Origin: a virus
Length of the DNA stretch: 64,000 nucleotides
Reading direction: 5' to 3' (one strand)
IMG/VR virus record: IMGVR_UViG_3300028608_000007
Location: 1-64,000 of that record
A program made the translations under genes and the position numbers. Below the pieces are notes generated by a model, which worked only from the letters and a program-made list of their open reading frames with translations, was not told the origin of the DNA and did no database searches. Numbering within the stretch: position 1 is the stretch's first letter; each line of letters starts with the position of its first letter. Shown in pieces: positions 34,296-41,820 of the stretch.

Positions 34296-34741
34296 AGGGT
34301 AACTTCCCCATCATCTTGGACTATATCAGGTTCCCAGAAAACCTTCCTGACCTAGCTCTCTGTCAAACCAACAAAGAGTTTATCACGGACCCTGAGATCA
34401 ACGACTACGTCACCACCCATCTCTTGTCTCAAGTGCGCGAGAGGGTAAAGGTGGACGAAGGTTACGAGCTACATGCTTGCGCCAATCACGTTCATATCGG
34501 CGACCAAGGGATCAACATCCACGATCATCAACCTCACGCTCTGACGTCTGTCCTCTTCTTGACGCAGTCTGATGGCATGCTGGTCTTGCATGAAGATCCC
34601 GTCACTCCTGGTCAAGCTATCAAGCCTAAACCGGGACGCTTTGTAATCATGAAGGGAACCACGCTCCATCAAGTATTCCCTTCTCCCATGCCTGAACTTC
34701 GAATTACTTTGGTGTCCAACTATGAATGTCGCCGTCCATAA
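34247..34741 (+). CDS. Double-stranded-beta-helix Fe(II)/2OG oxygenase-like protein A
   Basis: The 164-residue protein has INIHDHQPHALTSVLFL, then GRFVIMKGTTLHQVFPSPMP and RITL. The order H-x-H...H...R fits the 2OG-Fe(II) oxygenase group related to prolyl hydroxylases seen in phages. The first pair is HDH rather than the classic H-x-D. Probable role: hydroxylation of a protein substrate, in the same unit as six radical SAM enzymes. Confidence 0.6.
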   Translation: MSDKHPQSERPVNPGVEGNFPIILDYIRFPENLPDLALCQTNKEFITDPEINDYVTTHLLSQVRERVKVDEGYELHACANHVHIGDQGINIHDHQPHALTSVLFLTQSDGMLVLHEDPVTPGQAIKPKPGRFVIMKGTTLHQVFPSPMPELRITLVSNYECRRP

Positions 34742-35159
34742 GCAGTATCAAGAGTTGTACGCCTCGGTTGTCCAAGAACACTCTGACGACTTCTCGAAGA
34801 TGTTGTTTGTTGAAGACGGAGAGTTGGTGGAGAACGCCAAGCAGTACTTCCTCAAGGCTGAGTTCCCGTTGATCTATCCAGCCAAGTCGATGGCAGTAGC
34901 AGTGATCTACGCTCTGTTGCTGGAAGAGACCTACGCGATCAATCCGTTTGATTCGTTGAAGGACCCTGACTTGTTCTTAGGACAAGACCCCTACTTCGAA
35001 CCGTATGACAAACATCCGAATGAGTACGACCAGTTGCTCGAGTGGGTACTCAGCCATGACAACTGGAAGGAGCTAGGTTGGGCTCCGAAGACCTGTGAGT
35101 ACTTCCGTTTGGAGTGCACCGCAGAAGGCATTCAAGAAGTGATGGAGAACCTCGGATGA
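34722..35159 (+). CDS. Hypothetical protein, 145 aa
   Basis: The function is unknown; acidic, helical, with aromatic clusters (DPYFEPYDKHPNEYD). It overlaps oxygenase A by 20 bases and oxygenase B by four, so it is translationally coupled to both and may be an accessory subunit or a target. Confidence 0.7.
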   Translation: MNVAVHKQYQELYASVVQEHSDDFSKMLFVEDGELVENAKQYFLKAEFPLIYPAKSMAVAVIYALLLEETYAINPFDSLKDPDLFLGQDPYFEPYDKHPNEYDQLLEWVLSHDNWKELGWAPKTCEYFRLECTAEGIQEVMENLG

Positions 35160-35716
35160 ACATTATCCAACCTTGGCAGACCCCGCTTGGTCATTCGAAC
35201 TTTGCTCAGTGTTTGGACCTCACCGCACTCAAAGATGAGATCGGTGCGCTGGCACTGATGTCAGACCAAGAAGACGGTGGACAGCGTTACGTCAATGACT
35301 ACTCGACGTTCCCCAACATCGTTCACTTGATCCGTGACATCATCGACCATGAGGTCAAAGAGTACGTCCAGAAAATGTGGGACTACAACCTCGGTGACTT
35401 CCGTCGGGAAACCAACGCCAAGTGGATTCCACCGGGTGAGGGTCTGTACCCGCACTACCACCCTGGTTCACAGATGTCGGCGATCTTCTACCCGGAAGAC
35501 TCTCCATCAGGGTTGGCGATGTTTGATCCACGAGGTAATGCGTGTCGTGGTTATCCCAAACCGATCCGCAATCGCTTCATGGCTCCGCACCTGATCTCTC
35601 CTGCGGCGGGTGATCTGTGGATCTTCCCTTCCTTCGTACAACACAGCGTCTCCTACGTGAAAGAGGACACGCGGCTTTCTATGTTGTGTGAATACTACTT
35701 CTCTGACGAGCGCTAA
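35156..35716 (+). CDS. Fe(II)/2OG oxygenase-like protein B
   Basis: The 186-residue protein has PHYHPGSQMSAIFYPED, then FDPRGNACRGYP, then GDLWIFPSFVQHSVS and TRLSM. This matches the phage/bacterial putative 2OG-Fe(II) oxygenase family with HxH, a conserved DPRG, and distal H and R. The ATG at 35156 overlaps the preceding stop (ATGA). It is a tandem paralogue of the next gene. Confidence 0.75.
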   Translation: MNIIQPWQTPLGHSNFAQCLDLTALKDEIGALALMSDQEDGGQRYVNDYSTFPNIVHLIRDIIDHEVKEYVQKMWDYNLGDFRRETNAKWIPPGEGLYPHYHPGSQMSAIFYPEDSPSGLAMFDPRGNACRGYPKPIRNRFMAPHLISPAAGDLWIFPSFVQHSVSYVKEDTRLSMLCEYYFSDER

Positions 35717-35718
35717 CC

Positions 35719-36273
35719 ATGGAACTGATTCAACCCTGGAACACGTCTATCTTCAAAGGTAACGTGTCCCACATGTGCAACGTGGAAGACATCGCTAACG
35801 AGATCCTGACTCTCCACAGTCTGTCTCCACAAGAGTCCACCACCCCTCACAAAGTCACTCCCGAAGAGTTCCCAGCTCTGTGCGACTTCCGCGATCGCGT
35901 CGTGACCAATCTGGTTAAGGAGTTTGCATGGCAGACCATGCACTTCGACTTGACCGAGTTCACTGTCGATACGTTCGGTAAGTGGTTTGCTAAAGGTTCT
36001 GACCTGGCCCCACACGTTCACGGTAGCACTGGTTTCACCACCATCTTCTACCCGGACGATTACGAATCGGGGATGATGATCTTCGACCCTCGTGGGAATG
36101 CTTCGCGTGGCTATCCTCGCAAGATTCGCGACGAACACTTCGCTCCGTACACCGTGTACCCGAAGAAGGGTGACCTGTACATCCTGCCTTCGTTCCTGCA
36201 ACACTACGTGCCGACCGTGAAAGACGATCTGCGCCTGTCGCTGATCAACGACTACATGTTCAAGTCGATCTAG
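35719..36273 (+). CDS. Fe(II)/2OG oxygenase-like protein C
   Basis: The 184-residue paralogue of protein B has the same opening (MELIQPWNT versus MNIIQPWQT), PHVHGSTGFTTIFYPDD, FDPRGNASRGYP, and GDLYILPSFLQHYV followed by LRLSL. It starts two bases after protein B ends and closes the modification operon before the terminator at 36277. Confidence 0.75.
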   Translation: MELIQPWNTSIFKGNVSHMCNVEDIANEILTLHSLSPQESTTPHKVTPEEFPALCDFRDRVVTNLVKEFAWQTMHFDLTEFTVDTFGKWFAKGSDLAPHVHGSTGFTTIFYPDDYESGMMIFDPRGNASRGYPRKIRDEHFAPYTVYPKKGDLYILPSFLQHYVPTVKDDLRLSLINDYMFKSI

Positions 36274-36276
36274 CTA

Positions 36277-36305
36277 GAGGGCCCTCCGGGGCCCTTTATG
36301 CCGTC
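36277..36305 (+). terminator. Tagged terminator ending the modification operon
   Basis: AGGGCCC / GGGCCCT hairpin followed by TTTATGCCGTC on the plus strand only, as expected for a one-way terminator. Confidence 0.85.
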
Positions 36306-36342
36306 AATCTTATGTAGACTTTTAATCCTCGAGGGGACCAGT

Positions 36343-37020
36343 ATGTTTCAAGTAACTGATCGAAGCGAGATCAAAAAGACTCAACAGAAGCTTAAAGACC
36401 TCGGCTTCTATGAGGGTAAGGTTGACGGTATTTGGGGTCCTCTGTCACAAGCGGCTCTGGAAGCCTCGCGAGGTGAGAAAGTGGTTAGTCCAGCCTTCGA
36501 CACTACCCGGATTATCTGGGCCAAGAAAGTGTCCAAAGAGTTCATCCTGAAAGTCCGTGACATTGCCAAGAAACTCCAGATGCCCTCTGAAGGTGCAAAC
36601 TGGTTGATGGCGTGTATGGCTTTCGAAACGGGTGAAACCTTCTCACCCACCATCAAGAACGGTGCAGGTGCTCCGTACTACGGTCTGATCCAGTTCGGTG
36701 CGGCTGCGGCTAAAGATGCTGGCACTACGGTCGATGCCCTGCTCAAGATGACTGCTGAGCAACAGCTTGACTACGTGTACAACTTCTTCAAACCGTACAC
36801 CGGTAAGCTCAAGACCCTGAGCGACATCTATATGCGCATCCTGTGGCCCGCTGCTGTTGGTAAGCCAGAAGACTACGTGATCTTCGATGAGAAGGTTCGT
36901 CCTACGGCGTACGTTCAGAACAAAGGTCTGGACATCAACAAGGATGGTAAAGTCACCAAGGCTGAGTGTGCAGCCAAGGTCCAACAAAAATACGAGCGTG
37001 GACAGCAGTTCATCCTCTAA
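36343..37020 (+). CDS. Endolysin: peptidoglycan-binding domain plus lysozyme/transglycosylase domain
   Basis: The 225-residue protein has an N-terminal PG_binding_1 repeat (QQKLKDLGFYEGKVDGIWGP, about residues 14-39). A lysozyme-like domain follows (MACMAFETGETFSP, probable catalytic Glu95; APYYGLIQFG), as in phiKZ-type endolysins. Near the C-terminus, DINKDGKVTKAE has the spacing of an EF-hand calcium loop. The ATG at 36343 has GAGGGG ahead. It degrades host cell wall at lysis, or might act in the virion. Confidence 0.85.
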   Translation: MFQVTDRSEIKKTQQKLKDLGFYEGKVDGIWGPLSQAALEASRGEKVVSPAFDTTRIIWAKKVSKEFILKVRDIAKKLQMPSEGANWLMACMAFETGETFSPTIKNGAGAPYYGLIQFGAAAAKDAGTTVDALLKMTAEQQLDYVYNFFKPYTGKLKTLSDIYMRILWPAAVGKPEDYVIFDEKVRPTAYVQNKGLDINKDGKVTKAECAAKVQQKYERGQQFIL

Positions 37021-37029
37021 GGAATCATC

Positions 37030-38598
37030 ATGGGTGCATTAGCGAGTTACTTCCCTTCTATGGAAGAGGAGTTGCAAGATCCCGAGGACTTTCTAGGTCC
37101 CGGTGCATTAGTAGAAAGTCGAGTGGCTTCGGAACGTGCCGATGACGACGTGCAGGCTCTGAGTGAGATCCATGCTACGTTGGAGTCGCTGTCTGCTTCG
37201 ATGGAAGCTTGTCTGGAAGCTGACCCGTTTACCCCCGTCTTCATCAACCATGCTCTTGACTCGATTGGTCGTCGTACCGGTCTGAGACTGCCTGCGGCTT
37301 CGATGGAAGACGCTTCTGTCTCCATCAGCATGGAAGGGTTAGGTGGTGCACTCAAAGCCATCTGGGACGCTATCGTTAAGGCTGTGAAAGCAGCTCTTAA
37401 AGCGGTGGCTGACTTCTTCCGTCGGATCTATGAGCTGGTTGCTGGTAAGCGCAAGAAGATCGAGGCAGGCTTTGCTAAGGCTAAGAAAGAAGGTGACTCC
37501 ACGCCTTCCAAACTGGCCGACACCAACAACCTGTCGAAGGTCGCTGACTCAGAGATCGAAGCCCTCAAGAAGAAGCTCAAGACCCCTGAGTTGGTCAAGT
37601 GTCGTAAAGACCAACTGGTTGCACTGACTGCTGCGGCAGCCACTGTGATCGACCGGGCTAACATCTTGGATGGTAACCAAACCATCCCTAAAGAAGAGAT
37701 CACTCACGGTGGTGAATCCTTCACCTTCGTGCGTCGTGAAGATGTTAAGCGTGCCAAGTACGTCAAGCTCTGCCAAGCAGGTAATGACTTCATCGCTCAC
37801 GCCAGTGTTGCCGGTGTCTCGCTGGCTGCCCTGAAAGAGCATCGCTGCGAGATCAGCATCGGTGACGTTACCGAAGTGGTCTGGGAGTGTCTGTACCGAG
37901 GCAAAGAGATCCGTGATGTAGGTAACAACGTTTCCGCTGCGGTTCTGGAAATCTCGAGACTGGCCATCGCAAAGATGAAAGGGTACTTCGCTAAGGACCG
38001 CAAAAACACCCCTGGCGACTTCCATTTCAGTAGTCAAAGCGACGCTATGAATGCTGAGGTGTTGGCCAAGTTCGAAGTGGTCCGCAACGAGTTCAAAAGG
38101 ATCACTGGTAAGGATGGTTGGATTCCTGCTGGTCGTCGTGTGGTTAAGTTCCTGGAACCCAAGAACGTTTACCACTTGTTCCCTGAGTCGAATGGGATGC
38201 CAGAGCTTGCTAAGTTCACTGAGAGCGAAGTCTTGCTGAATATCCCAACTTGGTCTGAATCCAAGAAGGCTTCGGATGGCGTGACCTCGCTGCTGATCCT
38301 CAATACGCAGAAGGACGTTATCACCGCCATCAACATCGGCTTTGACCGCGCGTTGGATGAATGGAACGCAGCCATCAAGTGGGTTGCTGAACAAGGACAC
38401 GGTGACAAGACCCCAGTAGTCACCAAGTACTTCACGGACTACTGCAAACTGTTCTTCACCGATATCCAAACTCAGTACAACCGTTTCCTGCGCTCGCAAC
38501 TGGCAATGGAAGGTACAGCGATTCAATGGGCCGAAGTTCTGTCTGGTACCATGGCTCGTCTGGCCGATGCCAAAGATCTCGTTGAGGAACTTGCTTGA
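37030..38598 (+). CDS. Probable inner-head/virion protein with multiple S-x-E protease sites
   Basis: The 522-residue protein has SME at residues 10-12, 57-59, 91-93 and 100-102, then an Ala/Lys-rich amphipathic helix (GGALKAIWDAIVKAVKAALK). Clustered S-x-E sites are the prohead-protease motif of phiKZ-type phages, so the first ~102 residues may be a removed propeptide. It follows the endolysin gene by ten bases. It could be an inner-body or ejected protein; this is inferred. Confidence 0.6.
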   Translation: MGALASYFPSMEEELQDPEDFLGPGALVESRVASERADDDVQALSEIHATLESLSASMEACLEADPFTPVFINHALDSIGRRTGLRLPAASMEDASVSISMEGLGGALKAIWDAIVKAVKAALKAVADFFRRIYELVAGKRKKIEAGFAKAKKEGDSTPSKLADTNNLSKVADSEIEALKKKLKTPELVKCRKDQLVALTAAAATVIDRANILDGNQTIPKEEITHGGESFTFVRREDVKRAKYVKLCQAGNDFIAHASVAGVSLAALKEHRCEISIGDVTEVVWECLYRGKEIRDVGNNVSAAVLEISRLAIAKMKGYFAKDRKNTPGDFHFSSQSDAMNAEVLAKFEVVRNEFKRITGKDGWIPAGRRVVKFLEPKNVYHLFPESNGMPELAKFTESEVLLNIPTWSESKKASDGVTSLLILNTQKDVITAINIGFDRALDEWNAAIKWVAEQGHGDKTPVVTKYFTDYCKLFFTDIQTQYNRFLRSQLAMEGTAIQWAEVLSGTMARLADAKDLVEELA

Positions 38599-38637
38599 CG
38601 GCATAAAGGGAGGGCCGAAGCCCTCCCGTTTATGCCC
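38597..38637. terminator. Bidirectional tagged terminator (best copy)
   Basis: Outer arms GGCATAAA / TTTATGCC enclose GGGAGGGC-CGAA-GCCCTCCC, giving a 16-base-pair stem between convergent genes. The left gene's TGA stop runs into the tag (TGACGGCATAAA). Confidence 0.95.
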
Positions 38638-39040
38638 CATTCATACCGAGCAACAGCTTGACAAATTCCCAGCCAGTCTGTAACACGCTATTAAGAGTCT
38701 CCTTATCCCAAGTCCCAAGTTCAGTATCCCAGCTTGCTAGCAAACCAATCACCACCATAGCCAACCCACCCACGACACCGACGGTCTTGAGTATGTTCAC
38801 CCCACGGGATGAGCTTGATTCGACGCCCTCCAAGTTACCAATGTCCATTGTGAGAATAGCGATCTGGACAGAGTCTTCCATCGCTACAATCTTTTCCATG
38901 ACGCCGGAACCGGTGTCAGTCAAGGCAACTTGCTTATCAACGGGGAGATGAAAGTTGCAGATTTGTGCAACCATGTTCCCCCACGAGTAGGTACCAAGAG
39001 TTTGGTTACCGATGGTACCCAGAGCACCTCCGATGTTCAT
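38630..39040 (-). CDS. Small membrane protein, holin candidate
   Basis: This 136-residue protein has one clear transmembrane segment (VGVVGGLAMVVIGLLAS, about 89-105) and a short C-terminal amphipathic stretch. It overlaps the outer-spanin gene (ATGA), so it is in the lysis cluster. Holins are diverse and often recognised only by size and position. A single hydrophobic segment in the C-terminal part would fit a class III or atypical holin. Alternatively, it is an unrelated membrane protein. Confidence 0.5.
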   Translation of the reverse strand: MNIGGALGTIGNQTLGTYSWGNMVAQICNFHLPVDKQVALTDTGSGVMEKIVAMEDSVQIAILTMDIGNLEGVESSSSRGVNILKTVGVVGGLAMVVIGLLASWDTELGTWDKETLNSVLQTGWEFVKLLLGMNGA

Positions 39041-39396
39041 TTCGCTTTCCCCTTCTTAGCGATGCGTGCTTGCGTGTCGGCAATCCACTGATTCAGGTCG
39101 TTCGTACGGATGTTACACGAACTGACGTTAGACGTCTGGATCATGTACAGTAGCCCTAATACTTTCAACCGTTCTTCAACCGATAGCTTCAAGAACGCTT
39201 CCTTGGAAGGAGGCGGTTCGACTGAACTTAAAACCAATAACTCACTTGGAGGGTTTGGGAACGTCTCCCGCACCTCGTACACTGTTTCGATACGACTCCC
39301 ACATGCCGTCAATGACAGCAGCGGAAACAGGATCAACAACAGCGGGCGAGCCAATGGTTCCAACAGGCGCTTCTTGAAGCAGAGTGGTAACTTCAT
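39037..39396 (-). CDS. Outer-membrane spanin lipoprotein (Rz1-like)
   Basis: The ATG at 39396 gives a signal peptide ending in the lipobox L29-T-A-C32, followed by a Pro-rich region (FPNPPSELL, PPPSKEAF) and a short mature protein. The gene overlaps the inner-spanin gene by 155 bases in another frame, the classical embedded Rz/Rz1 layout. With the inner spanin it spans the periplasm and fuses the membranes at the last step of lysis. Confidence 0.8.
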   Translation of the reverse strand: MKLPLCFKKRLLEPLARPLLLILFPLLSLTACGSRIETVYEVRETFPNPPSELLVLSSVEPPPSKEAFLKLSVEERLKVLGLLYMIQTSNVSSCNIRTNDLNQWIADTQARIAKKGKAK

Positions 39397-39679
39397 GTTG
39401 CACCTTTTCTCTTGCGACCGCTTGTGACACGTCTTGCGCTCCCTGTGCTTTACCGTGATCACTTGCAGCCTTGGTATCGATCTGGGTTTGTTCCTTCAAA
39501 CCTTCGACCTCACCTTCCAACCGCTCTCGAGTCTGTTTCAGCTCTTTGACCTCTTTACGGGCCTCAGTAAGGTTCTTCTCGGTCTGCGTATGTTTCCAAT
39601 ACAAACCACCTATCACTGCTACAACCAAGAGCGCTTGGAGGATGTACTTTTTAAACACTTCACCTAAGATCGTCAGCAT
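39242..39679 (-). CDS. Inner-membrane spanin (Rz-like)
   Basis: The 145-residue protein has an N-terminal transmembrane helix (YILQALLVVAVIGGLYW) followed by a charged coiled coil (NLTEARKEVKELKQTRERL), the i-spanin topology. The ATG at 39679 has GGAG four bases upstream and overlaps the end of the RuvC-like gene. It pairs with the lipoprotein embedded in its 3' half. Confidence 0.85.
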   Translation of the reverse strand: MLTILGEVFKKYILQALLVVAVIGGLYWKHTQTEKNLTEARKEVKELKQTRERLEGEVEGLKEQTQIDTKAASDHGKAQGAQDVSQAVAREKVQHEVTTLLQEAPVGTIGSPAVVDPVSAAVIDGMWESYRNSVRGAGDVPKPSK

Positions 39680-40269
39680 AGCACTCCACCCCCACGTAAC
39701 CAATTGATCAACGCAAGGATCTTGTAATACCCAACCGCGATAGCGTCAGTGGAGTGTTCGTCCAGATCTTCGATTCTCTTCCCTGATTCGTTACGGTAGT
39801 TGGGCAATCGCAAGATACCTTGCTGCACCTCTACTTTGTTCTTGCTTTTACCAGGTACCCCGACCGCAATCTTGGCAGAGGGAGGGTCAACTGTATCGAG
39901 GGGCATGTTGATGTCGTAGTTCAAGAGTGCTCGGCGTATAAACACCTTGCACTCCACCAACGCCTCGAAGGCTTGAGGGAATCGTCCTAAGAAAGGAGAT
40001 TCGCAAATCACGCCGTGGGGACACCAAAAACGGAGCCAGTTAATCAGCTCGATCTCGTGGGAATGAAGCTTAGCCCAGCGGGGACCGTGAGTGTCGATGA
40101 CATCAGGGTACTGCCGACTGTTCCTTTCACCACGTAAGGTGTTTGCATCACGCAGGATCACCTCCCCAGTGAAGAGGTCGAGGTCCTGTACAGCAGTCCC
40201 CAAGGTATCAGTACCTGGGTCAATTGAGCCGACACGATAGTATCGGCTGTGCTCTGGGATCAACAACAT
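39673..40269 (-). CDS. RuvC-like Holliday-junction resolvase
   Basis: The 198-residue protein has the RNase-H-fold resolvase pattern: GSIDPGTDTLGTAV with the first Asp, GVICESPFLG with Glu, and DEHSTDAIAVGYY with the last acidic pair. RuvC-like enzymes cut branched DNA, as needed before packaging. The ATG at 40269 is two codons inside a TTG-started frame. Its 3' end overlaps the spanin start by seven bases, a somewhat odd coupling of replication and lysis genes. Confidence 0.75.
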   Translation of the reverse strand: MLLIPEHSRYYRVGSIDPGTDTLGTAVQDLDLFTGEVILRDANTLRGERNSRQYPDVIDTHGPRWAKLHSHEIELINWLRFWCPHGVICESPFLGRFPQAFEALVECKVFIRRALLNYDINMPLDTVDPPSAKIAVGVPGKSKNKVEVQQGILRLPNYRNESGKRIEDLDEHSTDAIAVGYYKILALINWLRGGGVLC

Positions 40270-40275
40270 AACCAA

Positions 40276-41142
40276 TTAACCGTTGTTGGCACTCACGTAG
40301 TTGGAGTCAGACAGCAGAGGCTCGGTAGCACCCAGTTCGATGTCCTGAGTGAAGCCTTTGTTGGTGAACGCCACGGAGTGGTGAGTGGTAATGAAGCTGG
40401 CGATCTGGGCGCAGATCACTTCCTTCATGTTGAAGGTGGTGTTACCCGGACCTTGTACCTGTGCGTTTCTATCTACACCAGATACCATACCGATTTCAGA
40501 AATTACGGCGTAGGCTTCATTGTCGTAGAGGATACGGCAGGCGTTGATCAGTTCCAGCACGTCTTCGGCAGTAAACACGAGGGTGAGGATCTGGGAGGTC
40601 GACAGGTAGTCGCCGGAGGTGGTGATCACACCGGTGTTCGACATGGCTGGCGGCTGAGGGTTCAGGTTAGCCAGAGTCGGTACGTAGTCTTCGGTTTCTT
40701 TCTGCGAACCGTTGACGATGGTGTGGGTAATCGCTGGCGCAGTGTTGGCCATCGAGATACGCTTGAGGTAGTACGCGAAGTAGTTCACGCCACCGATGTT
40801 GACCAACTTACGCAGACCGTAACGCTGACGGGCTACTGGGTCGAGGTCGTTGTCTACACGACGCAGGACGAACGGCAACTGACGATACAGCGCAGCGTCC
40901 CAAGCACGGTGAGGGATAGGACTGGTGTATTGAGCACCGTCGGCACCTACCATGTTCTTGTGACCACCGTTACCAATGCAGTAGTACTGCATCGCAGGGC
41001 GCTCAGCATCACCGAGCTTTTCATCAACGAGAATACCGTGCTTCTCGTTCAGGGTGCTGTGTTCCAGAATAGTTGGTTTCTGGCCCAGCAGCAAAGAGGT
41101 TTGCAGCGATGAACCCCAGATGCTCCGGGTGATAGTCTTCAT
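40276..41142 (-). CDS. Probable virion protein, 288 aa
   Basis: There is no recognised domain. The even, polar composition and strong codon bias fit a tail or head protein, and it is flanked by tail-type genes upstream. The ATG at 41142 (MKTITRSIWG) follows CAGGA; the open frame extends 22 codons further without a ribosome site. It is expressed after its own tagged terminator/promoter region at 41143-41236. Confidence 0.6.
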   Translation of the reverse strand: MKTITRSIWGSSLQTSLLLGQKPTILEHSTLNEKHGILVDEKLGDAERPAMQYYCIGNGGHKNMVGADGAQYTSPIPHRAWDAALYRQLPFVLRRVDNDLDPVARQRYGLRKLVNIGGVNYFAYYLKRISMANTAPAITHTIVNGSQKETEDYVPTLANLNPQPPAMSNTGVITTSGDYLSTSQILTLVFTAEDVLELINACRILYDNEAYAVISEIGMVSGVDRNAQVQGPGNTTFNMKEVICAQIASFITTHHSVAFTNKGFTQDIELGATEPLLSDSNYVSANNG

Positions 41143-41203
41143 AGATGTGTTCCTGTGGATAGTTGCTAGGCCAAGTGTACGTAAGCCAATACACATTATA
41201 CGC

Positions 41204-41244
41204 GGCATAGAGGGAGGCCTAAGCCTCCCCTACACTTTAGGCAT
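41204..41244 (-). terminator. Tagged terminator (minus strand) followed by a TATAAT-like box
   Basis: GGGAGGCT / AGCCTCCC hairpin (minus) followed by CTCTATGCCGC. Immediately downstream the minus strand reads GTATAATGTG, a possible minus-10 box for the gene starting at 41142. Confidence 0.75.
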
Positions 41245-41809
41245 CCATCAGGGTGACGTTACCAACGTTGCGAGTCGCAGCGAGGTAGTCCAGTTGACCA
41301 CCATTCGGGTCTACAATCTTGATGAAGATACTGCCGCCATTGGAACTCTTCGGCAGGAACCGAGGAGAGTTGTTAGCGATCTTCAACTCCAGCACACCCG
41401 CTACAGTCATCGCCTCGTTGAAGGCAGTAGCGTCAGTCACAGCAGTGCCGGTGGTTGGGTGCAGAACGTCTTGAGCTTCAATCGCCAAACCGTACTGGTT
41501 CTTCATATACGTCGCCATGGTGGCAAACGTGAAGGGGTACGCTGTGGTGAATGGGAACTCCACGTAACCTGCCAACAGAGTGGTAACGTTTGCACGCTTC
41601 CACGTCACAGGCACGGTGCCTTTATAACGACCCGGTACGCCAGAGGTGGCTGTCACTCGAGCTGTCATTGTACAGGTCACTGACTGTCCGTTACCGGTGT
41701 AAGCCAAGTCCAGATGAGCAACGTCCAAGTAGTGGTCGTTGTAATCCTGGAACAGTTTCACCAGCACGTCACTGCCAGTGCTCTTCAAAACTTCACTGAG
41801 TTCTAACAC
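41237..41809 (-). CDS. Probable tail-associated protein, 190 aa
   Basis: It starts at GTG 41809 with AAGGAG eight bases upstream. The segment FATMATYMKNQYGLAIEAQD resembles TAQLVDILTAEYGYVFDSDD of the next gene, suggesting related folds. Beta-rich with many Thr and Val, typical of a virion protein, but not identified. Confidence 0.6.
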   Translation of the reverse strand: MLELSEVLKSTGSDVLVKLFQDYNDHYLDVAHLDLAYTGNGQSVTCTMTARVTATSGVPGRYKGTVPVTWKRANVTTLLAGYVEFPFTTAYPFTFATMATYMKNQYGLAIEAQDVLHPTTGTAVTDATAFNEAMTVAGVLELKIANNSPRFLPKSSNGGSIFIKIVDPNGGQLDYLAATRNVGNVTLMDA

Positions 41810-41820
41810 CGCAGTGCTCC

